Source: Viola odorata (taxonomy: Eukaryota; Streptophyta; Magnoliopsida; Malpighiales; Violaceae). Taken from it: a stretch of DNA of 64,000 bases. Shown piece after piece: positions 23,680 through 35,700 of this stretch. Positions within the stretch are counted from its first letter, which is position 1, and each line of letters opens with the position of its first letter. A model generated the notes under the pieces. It was not told the origin of the DNA. It saw nothing but the letters and a program-made list of their open reading frames with translations, and made no database searches. A program made the translations under genes and the position numbers. Location of the stretch: contig OY829540.1 of the NCBI GenBank assembly GCA_963691705.1, forward strand, positions 66,636,367-66,700,366. Direction: 5' to 3'.

Positions 23680-26334
23680 TCACCAAAAATTACTAGGCGA
23701 CGGTATTGATCTTAAACCTCTATCTTTGTGGGGGATGGTACGTGAGTATCGCCTGGACTTGTGTACCTTCATTCTAATGCCAGGAACTTTCCTAGCCACA
23801 GCCTGCCATATCATTTCAACTGCATCCCCTTCCTTTGAAGGATAATGAAACTCAAAGAAAGACTCCACTTCTTTTAATCTTTCCCACATTCGCATCCATT
23901 CATCCTTACCTACATTCCTAGCAAAATTTATGAGGTATTTCTCCTTGACAGCATCTGATGTGCGAATAAAAAAGCAGAACTGCGAATAGTCTAGGACGTC
24001 CTCATAAGGAAGTTCAATTTCATCACTGATGATGATAGGAACACAGTGGCTGGCAATGGCATCAAAAAGCCGGTTTGATGAAGGCGTGTCACCTGCTATG
24101 TTGAGGCAAAATTTGGAGGAATGCATTCCCTGAGAAGCTTTGTTCACTCCATCCTTTAGAACGCTCCCAAACTGAAAATGTACGTCTTTCTCATCTTTCA
24201 GAAGATAAAATAGCTCTTGCCGAGCAAAGCCACCCTGATCACAGAGCACAAACATTAAGAATCCGATATTAACAAAGTGAACCTAACCTAGACTGAGGCA
24301 AAGAATTTTCAACAAATGAAAGAAAACATATACTGATTCATCTAGCGATGCCTTGGGAAACACAACGCAATTAAAGTGACAATTCTTAATAAGAAAAACT
24401 GGTACAAGTCGCTATACCAATTGCGACTCATTACATATGAAGATCACCTAGATGTAATTTCCAATAAAATGATTTGGGTGGCTCAGACATACCTCCTCCT
24501 CAAAACCACTATTTAACTCAAGTTCTTATCAATTATTATACCCTCAGCTGGTTAGTTTCATAACACAAACACAAGACAACTTGTAAAGATCAAGTTAATG
24601 CATGATTCAGGGCTGACAATGCAGTGCTAGCTAAGGAAGGTTGATTATTACTCAGGCATTACCGAATAAATTAATTATAAAAAAAGAGTATGAAAAGAAG
24701 CAAAAGAATCATCTACCTAACAAGCTCTTCTAAATCTTCAACCCCATATGTTGTTATTGACCTGTGATAAGACAACCTTCCTATTGGCTTGAAAGAAATA
24801 TGAGTCTAACAGTGTCACAAAGATAAAAAAGTATATGTTTTTTCAGAGTCTTAGAGAATAAATAGTGGTATAGGGGATCAGCAAAATTTCTCCAGGTGAA
24901 AAATGTCATGAACTGAGAAGGACTTGGGTGATTGTTGTTCTCCCTCAGTAATATCTCAGATCAAATAACTTCCCAATCCCAGTAGCTAAAACTTCATAGA
25001 GAATAGTTTTCTGAAAATGAAAGATAGATAAGCAAGCAACAAATAGATTCCATCTTAAAATCTTTCCAAGCACTTCAAGCTCAAAGTCGCATAATTCTTA
25101 AAAAGAAAACCCGTTCTTCACGCATTTAGATCCTTGATGAAGATCTCAAAGTTGGGCTGGGTATGTGTCCTCTGGCATTCACCCTTACTGATTTCTATAC
25201 CCAGGAACTCTACTATTGGTCGCATATCAACTTGCCTAAATTAAACCTTTTCAAGGCTGGGCTCAACGGCAGAAATAACCAAGTAAAGTGCAAGACATTA
25301 GAAGACAATGAACTTAATCACAAGAGTTTCATGTCAATGAATTATAATGGTCTATAAATATCAAAATGGAAACTCAGGGATAAGCAAAGATTCTATTTAA
25401 AAAAAAAATATAGCGCAAAGAAAACAACAGGACAAGTGGTAATGGGAAGAGCACTTACATCTTTTCTGTATATGGCACCTTGGAAGTACAGCAGAGTCGG
25501 GCGGCTGTCAAAGTCAGATGAGTCATTGGTGTAGCTTTTAATTACATGCTTGTAAGGTGCAATGACATCTTTTTCAACATTTGCTACATTTGGAGGATAC
25601 CTCCCAAAGTCTGAAAGTATGAACATTCCGGGCCAAAGCTTCATCCTTGCATCTAACATACTGTTGGGGTGATGAGCCAAAATGATGTGGTCTCTTCCCC
25701 CAGACCTCTTCCATTGCTCTTGTGAAGTAACAAACTTCACCAACTTCTCTTGCAGCAATTTGTTTCTGCTATGCTTTTCATGTGGATTCACCTTGGAATA
25801 TCGGTTATAGCATAAGGAAGAGAAGAATGGTAAAAATACGAGATCCGCTTCAGTAGAATTGCGGACTCTCACAGCACTGCCAGCTCTAGGAATGCCAGGA
25901 ATTTCTGAAGCAAGAAGATCCAATGTAAGCCAATACTCTATGCTGTGTTGCAAGTTCAAGCCACCAGGATATGAAGGTATTTGACTCCTAATATCAGGCC
26001 AAACACTATTATTCCCTTGAGGTTTCCAGCCTAAGAGTCCAAAATGGAACTCGGGTGGCAAATCATACATGAAAACCTTAAGGGGCTGGTTGTTATTATT
26101 GCGTTTACAGGAGTTACATTCCACCCCTTTTGCTGCAAGGATTGCTCCATTTCCAACCGAAGGTTCATTGTTGTAGCGATTCCAGGAACGGGAATCACCA
26201 TTGTGGCCCGTAGAACGCAGCACAAAGAACCAAGACAATATGAACAAGGAGGATGCCAGTAAAAGTAAGAAGAACAAAGATTTTCTGAAATAAACCCCAA
26301 GAGATGATGAGGGGGAGGCATGCTTCTCGCCCAT
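23680..26334 (-). CDS. ARAD1: GT47 exostosin-family glycosyltransferase, ARAD1-like
   Basis: Two exons, 25459-26334 and 23680-24234, give 476 residues. It is a type II Golgi membrane protein: a short cytosolic N-terminus, one hydrophobic helix (SLFFLLLLASSLFILSWFFVL, residues about 18-39), a stem, and the exostosin domain with KVFMYDLPPEFHFGLLGWKP, YPGGLNLQHSIEYWLTLDLL, SGGRDHIILAHHPNSM and the late CLNIAGDTPSSNRLFDAI...HCVPIIISD motif that binds the nucleotide sugar. This pattern matches ARABINAN DEFICIENT 1-type proteins, probable arabinosyltransferases for pectic arabinan in Arabidopsis. The start ATG is at 26334; an upstream extension has no ATG. The intron is 1,224 bp. The family is sure, the ARAD1 assignment less so. 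Confidence 0.85.
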
Positions 26335-27429
26335 TGCGAGCAATAAATACCAATAGCGACTCAATGTCAAAGAAAAGATCCGACAGGCATCACATGACTA
26401 GCTCTGTTCTACTCATGAGACTACTACATAATCATATGATCAATGACATGGGAAATGAGATTGGTCCCACAAATTTCCGCAGAAAACGAGCAATACCCAG
26501 TAAACCAAAATCACATCCACATTACATAGATACAAACCAATGCAGAGAGGAAGAAAGAAAGAAAGAAAGAATCAATCAATCCCCTAAAAATGAAAAAGAT
26601 ACAGACAGAATCAGCAGAACAAGAAGAGAGACTGCGTCTCTTATTAGGAAAAGGAAGGAAAGAAGAGAAAGGTATCACGCCAAACTCACTGAGGAACAGA
26701 ATGGGGAATGCGTTGTTTGTATTGATGGTGGGTTGGTTGGTTGGTCAGGCATTGGAATTGTGTTGAAAACTTGAAATCGTATCGTAGAGGAAAGCCAAAC
26801 ACCAAACAGGGGCGCGATGGAGGCAAATGCAGTTGGTGTTGGTGATGCTGGTTTTGGAAGTGTGTCTCTCTTTTTGACTGAGTATGGAGTTGGCGAGGGA
26901 ATCGGAATAGGGTCCCATCCCATCCCATCCATCTGTGGAACCGGGCGTTATAGTTGTTGTTGGATTGTGTTCGTGGGCTAATTACGCTGACCCAAAACGA
27001 AATTCACGCAAAATTCAGTTCCAAACATATTTCATCTTCTGGAAAATAAAATAAAAATTAAATGGCTTTATCTTTTATTAGTTCCGGGTTTATGGTCGTA
27101 TACAGTAGCATACATAGCCAAAGGCCCAAAGGCCCAAAGCCCACAGGTGACAGGTGTCACTGGGAGAGGTGAGAACCTGGGCAAAGTTGAAGTGCTTATA
27201 ATAATACTACCTTTCATCCTTTCTTGGATCTACAATTTGGAACTGGGAGACAACACAACACAGAACAATAAGGGATCTAGCCTCTATCTAGGGAGGTCTG
27301 CAACAACTCTGCAGAAGAAGCACACACCGCACCAACCCCATACCATACGTAATCAATTCATGATAAATTCATAAAACCACTTCCTATACACCACTAACTC
27401 AATCTATGGAGTATTATTTTATTGGAAAA
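26335..27429. other. 5' region of the GT47 gene and intergenic DNA
   Basis: Purine-rich likely 5' UTR with a GAAA microsatellite at about 26546-26569, then promoter. Direct CCCAAAGG words lie near 27122-27138. No gene seen. Confidence 0.4.
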
Positions 27430-28145
27430 AGGGTAAGATATACCTTGTATCATAGATCAAGATAAGCCACTACATTTGTAATTGAGTCAAATAAACCACT
27501 GCATTTGTATCACATGTCAGGATAAGCCACTATATTTGTATTATATGTCAAGATAAGCCACTACATTTGTAATTGAGCAAAATAAGCCACTGCATTTATC
27601 CATTTGATCTATATTAACCACTCATCCCTTATACCTTGTTTGGATACATCATAAGACTATGATTACATAGTATTTTTTTTTTAAATGACATGGCATAAAA
27701 ATCATGTTCAACATTCATTTTTGCAATAGAAAAATAAAACGTTGAATCAAAATATTCAAAAATAAAAAATCGAGCGAGATCAAAATAATATTCATTTTTT
27801 TAGCGATAAAACATCGATTAAGATCAAAATAATAAACCACTATTTTTGTGCACTCAATTTTATTTATTTTTGAGATCCAACTTTTTATTTTTCAATTGTA
27901 AAAATGAGTATTGGTCATGGTTTTTATGTCATGTCATTTAAAAAAGAATACCATGTAAGCATATTCTTATGATATATTCAAACAAGGTATAACTATTTTT
28001 AGGGATGAGTGGCTAATGTAGATCAAATTGACAAATGCAGTGGCTTATTTGACTCAATTACAAATGTAGTGGCTTATCCTGACATGTGATACAAATACAG
28101 TGGCTTATTTGACTCAATTACAAATGTAGTGCATTAACTTAACCT
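27430..28145. mobile_element. Fold-back element with long inverted arms
   Basis: The left half (about 27430-27800) and right half (about 27810-28145) are imperfect reverse complements along nearly their whole length. Examples: 27461-27480 matches the complement of 28059-28078 exactly; 27618-27630 pairs with 28001-28012; 27631-27655 pairs with 27966-27990 with two mismatches. The outer arms also hold tandem copies of a GATAAGCCACTRCATTTGTA word. No protein is encoded. The whole segment could fold into one hairpin of over 300 bp per strand, like a MITE or fold-back transposon. I could not define a target duplication. Confidence 0.7.
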
Positions 28146-28486
28146 ATTTTATTTAAATCAGCTGTCTGCCTTCGGTGGGAATTGCAGCACGTGTTTCAAA
28201 GGTCAAATTGAATGGGTGGATCAGATCAATCCAATATCCATGGCTGGTTTGCGCAGTATTAAGTATTAACGTATTATTCTTCTCAGCATGTTCAAATCTC
28301 AAAAATCACAATTACGAGTGTGACAATTGCAAATTACTTAAAAAAAACAACTCATGAAAAAATCCTAGCAACAAACAAGTTCCAAGGCACATTGTTTTAT
28401 TCAACCTATGCAGCTCCGATAAAATACCAGTCTAAGTCCAAATTTCCAGATTTAGAAGGGCCGGTCAACCACTTGTGAAGGAAGGA
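28146..28486. other. 3' flank of the cytochrome b5 reductase gene
   Basis: Probable 3' UTR of the minus-strand CBR1 gene up to about 28350-28400 and unassigned DNA beyond. No other feature seen. Confidence 0.4.
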
Positions 28487-31400
28487 TCAGAACTGGAATA
28501 GCATCTCTGGAGTATAGCCAAGCGCTTCAAGGTGAGCAGCCATGGCTTTGTTCATGGGCGGCGGCCCACATCTTAGAACCTGCAGAATGCATGGTACAAA
28601 TTAGTATCATACAGGCAACGCGTGTGCCGTATGACAAATTTGAGAGTTGGCACATCCATGTGTGCTTAGCTTAGTACAAGTGAGCTAAATTCATATACTA
28701 CATGTATTCCGTACAACAACATACCTGGATATCAGATGCTGGTGCTGGCAAGTGTGTTTGAATCATCTCCTTGGATACAAAGCCAACGCCACCATCCCAC
28801 GTCTCAGGAGGCTGGGGAAGAACATACATTGAGCAACAAGGCAGCTTTTGTCAATCTAACATTCAGTCACCAATTAGCACATGCCACATTGATATGTACA
28901 CTCCAATAAGCGTGGGACACGCATTAGGATAGTGTCATGGTCATGCATGCACCAGCCGCCAACACCAGTTGTGCAAGCTCACCCACGTGAATTGTGAAAC
29001 CTGACTTAGTCCCTTTTATTTCCAGATTACCATGAATGAAACCTAGGCTACGGTTTAAACATGTTTTGCTATATGAAGAATCAAAAGTTATTAGACGCGT
29101 GCATCTCCAGTCACAGAGATGTACTGCATTTACAACAGCTTCTTTTAATCAGCTTTTTTTCTTTCCTAAAATCAAGTCATAAGAATTTAACTAAATTAAA
29201 TAATGGACTATAACATCAATTAAAACATGATTCGTAAGATTTCTAATCCTATATTAGTCTTTTCTCAAAACCCCACACCCTTTGTTAAGAACTTGCGGTA
29301 AAGCTTAATGTGCTTTTTGGATGCAAAATGAGGAACACAACGAAATATGCGGCACAAACCTGATTCAAAACATAGTAGATTCGGAAGCGGCTAGAGTACT
29401 TTTCAGCAAGGCTGTCCAATTCCTCCTGTAAGTAAGTAATACAGGTTACTTTTATTTATTTACCTGTTCCTAAAAGTTCCTTGTTTTAAATTCATGTGTT
29501 TAAGGCATTACATTAGTAAAATATTCAGCAGCCAAAATGTCAAGGCTCTTAATAAGCGCAAGCTATTGTGTAGGCACTACAGAAAGTTCCATGATATTCT
29601 TAATCCACTAAAATAACAGGTTGAGTGATATGCAACTTACTCAGATCTCTCGACAAAATATTTCAATAATGTGGACCAATTTGTTGGTTTCTAGAGCTCA
29701 AGCACTTGAATCCAGTGAAAAATAGCAGGTAGCTTACCTTTAAAAGGATATCCTCAACTGTAACATTGGCATAAATGAGATGCACCTTTGTCGCATCTTT
29801 TGGGTTTTCTAATATTGCTCGAGCAACCTGAAGAAGAAGAATGAAGAAAGAACCGAGTTGCTGGATTACCAAAAGTGCTCAATAGAAAAGCTTTGGTGCC
29901 ATTTCAAGCTACCAACTAACACGAGCATGAATAAACATAACCTCTCAATAACATACTTGGAACATTGGAGTAATTCCAGAACCTCCAGCAAGCATCCCAA
30001 ATGCTCTAACTTGGCCAGGTTGATACCTAAAACGTCCCTGGTACAGATGGGATTTCAAACATAAGTGACCCATGAAAGAGCCATAGCTATTCATGTAAGA
30101 AACATTTAATGAGTCAAATAAATAAAAAGTAAAGAAAAACATAATATAGATAAAAGATGTGCTCAAGCTAGACCATACGCTCCAGAAACATCACTAGGGA
30201 ATTTTATAAAGAAAAGGCTTCTACTCAACACAACAAAACCGTAATCTCAAACTAGTAAAGGCACAGATACACCAGATTCACATCCTCCATTCAGCATATC
30301 TGGGACTCGTATTCAGCTGTTTCATAACTTAATTGGTCCTAGTCGTGAAGAATTCAACAAGGTAAAGACTGTTTGTCTCAGTTTACAAGGAAATGTTTGT
30401 ATAGAAGGATCCCCATGAGAAGATATGCACAACCTTCTAAGTTTCTTTGGAAAATACTTGTCGTTGTATAAAAACAGCACAGATCTGCTAAAGACCATAC
30501 AAAGCCAACAAAGAAAATCACAGTTCAGTAGAAAAAGAGCATACCTTAGGTCCCTTCACAGAGAGATAATCACCTACTCTCATCTCCCGAAAATGGTGGG
30601 ACATCCGTCCTTGTGGATACATCTATTTACAGAATAATCCAAATCAATACCCTCAGCTCATAGGGACCTGAATTAGTATATCTATACATGTACAGGTATC
30701 TCCTCCGAAAATCAGGATTAGAGACATAGAGACATATACCTTAATAACTAATTCAAAATGTCCAACATCGGAATCCAATGTTGTTGGGGTGTATGGTTTT
30801 ATAACCTCTTCACCTTGGCTGTCCTTGCCCCTGTGAGAGAAAGCAATCAGCATAAAGGAACAACAATGATAGGGAGAGGTAAGAATTGAAACAAATTACC
30901 CGCACATGAGTTAAAATCATTCAAAACATTCTGACTGATAAGTGCTTATATCTAGTTTATAAGAAACAAATAAATAAAAGGATACAGGTATCAAGGATCG
31001 GCAAAAGCATCTGTTAGAGTAGAACTAATTTCCACCAGAAAGAACATAAAAAAGGAAAATTCATGCCAACTAACCTAAACCATTACAACAAGGGTAAATG
31101 AGCCAAACCTGCAACTTATATGTTGTCCAATAGGAAGGCCCAAAACTGAAGTAGGTGTAGGAAGTGTAAATGTGAACTTGGCCACATTATGGCTTAGCTG
31201 AGTGCGCTTGACAAGTTTGAACTCCTTGAAATTCTCAGGATCTAAGCAGCCTGCAAACCATATCGAAAGATGAACTAGTCATAAAGTTGATACACAGAGC
31301 AGAATGGAGATGGAATGAAATGAACTTGATAGAAAGCCAACCGAAATACTTTGATTGAATGAATATTTGGAACAACCCGGCACCCAATTCAGAAACACTA

Positions 31401-31599
31401 ATAGACAATCTCTTATAACAATGAGTATGCAGGTTCAATCCAAGAAAAAAGAATAGGAGTACGATTCCATAGAAAGGGTGAAACCTTTGGGCTTCTTGGA
31501 GTACAAGAGGAAGACAGCGCCAATAGCAATAGCCACAACAGCCACAGCTATGCCTACAAGAATCTGAGGATCGAGTGTTTGGAGGAATTCCAAATCCAT
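28487..31599 (-). CDS. CBR1: NADH-cytochrome b5 reductase 1
   Basis: About nine exons give roughly 280 residues, the size of plant CBR1. Anchors: exon 1 31485-31599, exon 2 31109-31250, then about 30740-30835, 30545-30625, 29957-30040, 29740-29830, 29341-29430, about 28727-28812, and last 28487-28579. Exon 1 encodes [12 protein letters not shown] and one membrane helix ([21 protein letters not shown]), so the enzyme is anchored in the ER or outer mitochondrial membrane. The FAD site shows KPYTPTT and GRMSHHF, the NADH site [14 protein letters not shown] and LRCGPPPMN, and the end is FQF. The enzyme passes electrons from NADH to cytochrome b5 for fatty acid desaturation and related reactions. 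Lys replaces Arg in the usual RxYT motif, as is normal in plants. Confidence 0.9.
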
Positions 31600-32060
31600 G
31601 GCCTCAAAAGTTTCCACACCACTGTAAGATCTTAAATATGGGATTGGGAGGTTTAAGATGGAATACGAAACAAGGAGGAGGATCAGGAGGAGGAAGGAAG
31701 GGAAGAAAGCAAGGTATAAAGGTGAGCTTTTTATCTTTTTGTAGCAGTAGTTTAGTTTCCTTTCCTTTCCTTCCCTTCCCTTCTTTAGGTGTTGGTTGGT
31801 TGCAGCTTCAGCTGCTACTGCTAAGAAACCAGTTAGGTAAAGAGGAGTGGAGCTTTGGAGTCTGATAGCGTCATTTGACTTTTGAAGAACCAACTTGCGC
31901 AACCGGCGACTGCACACCGTTTTCTCGATTGTGTACTGCTTTCATGACTTTTGACTTGTTTATAAAAAAAATATTGAATATAATTTGTTTTATTTTTAAA
32001 ACTTAAACTCCACCATATCATGAATTCAACAAGTCAAATCTGCCGTCCAAAAGAGTCTAA
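31600..32060. promoter_or_regulatory. CBR1 5' UTR and promoter
   Basis: On the minus strand the 5' UTR is purine/pyrimidine biased (CCTTCC runs at 31752-31785 on plus). The TAA at 32058-32060 is the target duplication of the neighbouring TIR element, which therefore lies about 460 bp upstream of the CBR1 ATG. Confidence 0.4.
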
Positions 32061-32618
32061 GGCTGTGTTTGGGAGTCTGGTTTCGGTACCGAAACCAGCA
32101 TTCCCAAACTGAAATTGAAAAAAGGGTGTTTGGTAAACACCAGTTTTGGAGATGAAATTGAAAATATTGGACTCCAAATCCAGCATTTTCTCCATTTTGG
32201 GAATGACCCAAATTGGACCAGTGGAGCAACCAGGAAAAATAGAGATTGCGGGATGGAGGGTTAAGCAAATTTTTGGACAAAAATACCCTTTCTATTATTG
32301 TTTAATTACGATGCTACCAAGTATATAATATTCACTGTTCACGTCTTCTTCCTCACTTTCCAGACTTTTTCTCTCTCCTCTAGCCCGACCATTTTCCCTC
32401 TCCTTCTCCAAAATTCGACTTCTTCGATTTCTTGCTCAAATCACGACGAAATCCAGCCAAAATTTAGCTAAACACTCCTCATTCAATCCTAAACAAAACT
32501 CATGTGTCAATTTTAGGGATTAATCGCTCAATCTCCATAACCCATAAAATCCCCATTTTGGAACCCTAACTCCCAAAATCCATTTTTTACTCCAAAATCC
32601 TCTTTATCTCCACTCAAT

Positions 32619-33697
32619 ATGGCCAAAGGATCCTCTTCTAAGCGTGCTAGGACTAATACACCAAAGAAACCGTCTTCAAAGAGTCGGAAAAGTGATGCCG
32701 CTTCTTCTTCCTCCATGGAACCCGATTTATTTGCTTTGGTCGCGGGTAATCCTTACTTCTATTTTCCTCCGGCTGACTTTGATGCCAAGTTCTTTGTTAA
32801 TACTGATGCCTGTGAGAATTTTCAAGAATCTCTTAAGTCGGCTTGTATGATTAGGCCACATGTCTTTAATTTCAAGAATTTTATTCCTTGTGATTTGCCT
32901 AAGCTTGTGAATGCTCAAGGATGGACTAAGGTTGTTATTTTGACTAGGTTCTATAGTCTTGTGCTTGTGAGAACATTTTATGCGAACTTAGAATCCTTTA
33001 AGAACATTAGGAATGCTGAGCATTGTGTTATTACCTCTCGTATTTTTGGCAAAACCATTCGTGTTAATCTAGAAAGGATTTGTAGAATTCTGGGTGTGGC
33101 TAATGAGGGTTTGTGCTCATTTGTATCTAGAGGAGTTGTTCCTAATCTTGAATTTAATTCGCGTGCACAATGATTGTGTATTGTTTGATTTGAATCATAT
33201 CACTTCCCGGTTGATGCTTTGCATTGATGTTAATGGAAGGCTTGCGTATAACAATCGTAAGTCCTTGGGAAAACGATATGAGGTTGCTAGAGTTCTTCCC
33301 GATGAGGATGATGATGGGGTTGATGAGCCACCTGCAGAGAATATGTCTTCTCAAGCTGGTACAAGTGCACCTATGGATGATGAAGCTGATTTGGATGAAG
33401 AGGAATTTGATGAAGATGATGGTGATGATGAAGAAGATGAAGATTATATGGATATTACTGTTTTGAGGGAGCAAATGGTAGACCTCTCCTCTGATGTTGC
33501 TGATCTTCAGACATCTATGCATCACCTTGGTATTCGGCTTGGTCAACTTGATGCAAGACAGGCTGCAAGAGATGCTAGCATCGACGCCAGGTATTCGACT
33601 TGGTCAACTTGATGCAAGACAGGCTGCAAGAGATGCCAGCATCGACGCCAAGTTACAGGCCATTTTGGATCGACTTCCTCCTCCTCCTCCACCTCAG
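32619..33697 (+). pseudogene. Sirevirus envelope-like ORF remnant (plant transposon protein domain)
   Basis: The first frame (32619-33173) starts with a Lys/Ser-rich basic stretch and continues into the conserved domain found in the late ORF of Ty1/copia Sireviruses (segments such as LPKLVNAQGW and RFYSLVLVRTFYANL). It then stops through a frame change and loss of the middle of the domain. Another frame picks up with HITSRLML, a long Glu/Asp stretch and a predicted coiled coil (to 33612), and a third frame ends in a proline run at 33697. The last break is caused by a 61-bp tandem duplication (33530-33590 and 33591-33650). No gag, protease, integrase or reverse transcriptase is present, so this is a non-functional relic. 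A TATA-like TATATAATATT lies near 32321. Confidence 0.65.
33530..33650. repeat. 61-bp tandem duplication
   Basis: Two near-identical 61-bp copies, 33530-33590 and 33591-33650. The length is not a multiple of three, so the second copy is read in another frame and the envelope-like ORF is cut short. Confidence 0.85.
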
Positions 33698-34011
33698 TGA
33701 TATGTTTATATGTCAGCTTTGATAGTATTTAGTATTTTAAGTCTTTTGATATGCCATGTAGTCTGACTTGACTTTGATAGTTTTTGGATCTTTGATATTT
33801 ATGATATGTAGTATGTTTTATGATCAAATTGGTATTTGCTCAAATATTTGTGACGTGCAGTATGATGTTTGATTCTCGTTTTGCTAATCTACTTGTGATG
33901 TGCTATTTGTTTTGTGATTATATGTGCACTAATAACTGGATTAGATAATTATTTTCATATTGCCATTTTATGATTGTTTGTGTGTATGATGCCCTTTCTT
34001 TTTGTTGATGA

Positions 34012-34448
34012 CAAAAGGGGAGATAATTGTGAAATTTGATTAGCAAAGGGGGAGATAATTGTGAGATTGAAATAGGGGAGATAATTTTAAGAGAAATGCT
34101 TAATATTAATGGGGAGTTTAATATTAAGGGGGAGATATGATAATCTTCAAGGGAAGAAATGTTAGAAATGTTTGACAAAGGGGAGATTGATAATGCTTTA
34201 ATTGGTAGCAATTGAAATGGCTAATTGGGAGCAATTTATTTTCATTTGTCATGTTCCATGTGAAATTAACGTTTTATGTAGGGGGAGCATTAAAGCTCTT
34301 TATGCAAATCTATAGGGGGAGCATATATGACAAAGTCATAAGAAGAGCATACATGTATTTTTGCTCTCATTTATTTGTTTTAACTTAAATTGCAAGTTTA
34401 ATTCATTTTGAATTTATTTGTGTTTGTCATCATAAAAAAGGGGGAGAT
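34012..34448 (+). repeat. Multiple polypurine tracts upstream of the LTR
   Basis: GGGGAGATAA/GGGGGAGAT words recur at about 34016, 34048, 34074, 34130 and 34176, then GGGGGAGCAT, and finally GGGGGAGATTG directly before the LTR at 34449. Repeated polypurine tracts ahead of the 3' LTR are a known Sirevirus habit, and the last one is the expected plus-strand primer site. Confidence 0.7.
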
Positions 34449-35700
34449 TGTTAGCCCAAAGCGAACATCACTCTTATTTTGATGATTCAATGACATACAA
34501 ATAAATTAGTTTACTAATGCAATTTCAAGTTGAATGGTATTTTAGTTTGCGAATGTGACAACAATCGAGCAACAATTCAAATATATCGCAAGCTTCAAGA
34601 TCAAGTGTAAATGAACTTAAAAATGTAAGTATGACACATTCTAACACTTGTTTAATGTTCAATTACCTCAAGAAATAGTGTCAAAAGGTTTTATACAAAG
34701 ACAAGTTTTGAAAAAATGTATTTTGAAAAACGTATGGAATTTAAAACAGTGCTTACCGTGAATCACGGTAAGGGCTTAGCGTGATCACGCTAAGCATTTT
34801 TCTCTTAGCGTAATCACGGTAAGCTCTTACCGTGATCACGGTAAGCTCTTACCGTGATCACGCTAAGGATTGTGTCAAATGGCCAATTATTTCCAGTGGC
34901 TACCGTAGCTCACGGTAAGGGCTTAACGTGATCACGGTAAGCACCAGCAAGCTCCAATAGCTATTTTGTCCACTAAAAACGGTCATTTTTGTCTCCATAC
35001 TCTCTTGTTCGTGCCTCTCTTGTCTCTACACTATATATACTCATCTTAGATGAGTTAGAACATAACAAGAAAGAATAAGAACAGATTAAAACAAGAGATT
35101 AACCTCAAGAAACCTCTATACACAAAAATCACATTTTACAAGCTTACACAAATCAGATTTTACAAACGCAAGCATATTCAACGATTTCATATCTTCTTGC
35201 GTCACTTTGTCAAGCTTGTTTTCAGGTTTATTCTTGAGGTAAATTGTTCATTTAAATTGGTGTTGATTGTGCTCATATATTTATATATTGTACAACAATT
35301 TGTTTGTTGCAAATTTATACAAATTCTTTGTTAAGGTTTGAAAAGTGTACCTAACACTTTTGGGTAAAGGGTAGTGTTCTCATCCCATTGAAAGAGAGCT
35401 TAGGTTTGTGGTTGAGCCCTGGAAAAACCATAAGTTGTAGTTGAGCCCTTGAAAACTACTTGTTAGGTTGTGGTTGAGCCCGGAAAAACCATAGGTTGTA
35501 AGGTTGAGAGCTGAACCAAGAAAAGCTCAAGGAATAGCAAAGGTTTGCATTCAAAAATCCTAAGGGGGGAACTCTTAGGTAGTGGAGTACAATTCGGTTG
35601 TGAATTGGAACCACTATACACCGTGTGTTTGCTATTCTTCTCTTATCTTGTGCAGAAATTTAAATCGGCTATTCACCCCCCCTCTAGGCCGTTTATCACA
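34449..35700 (+). mobile_element. Sirevirus-type long terminal repeat (3' LTR)
   Basis: It begins TGTTAGCCC straight after the final polypurine tract and ends near 35700 (CTATTCACCCCCCCTCTAGGCCG... then CA), the usual end of this LTR class. A TATA-like CACTATATATACTC lies at about 35030-35042. Its 5' half has a cluster of palindromes (34750-34945, listed separately). No 5' LTR, primer-binding site or pol region is found in the window. Confidence 0.65.
34750..34945. repeat. Cluster of TTACCGTGATCACGGTAA-type palindromes in the LTR
   Basis: Several overlapping copies of a self-complementary word built from CTTACCGTGATCACGGTAAG and the variant CTTAGCGTGATCACGCTAAG stand head to tail over about 195 bp, with GATC at each centre. 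Sirevirus LTRs are known to carry palindromic, CG-containing motifs in their regulatory region. Confidence 0.8.
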
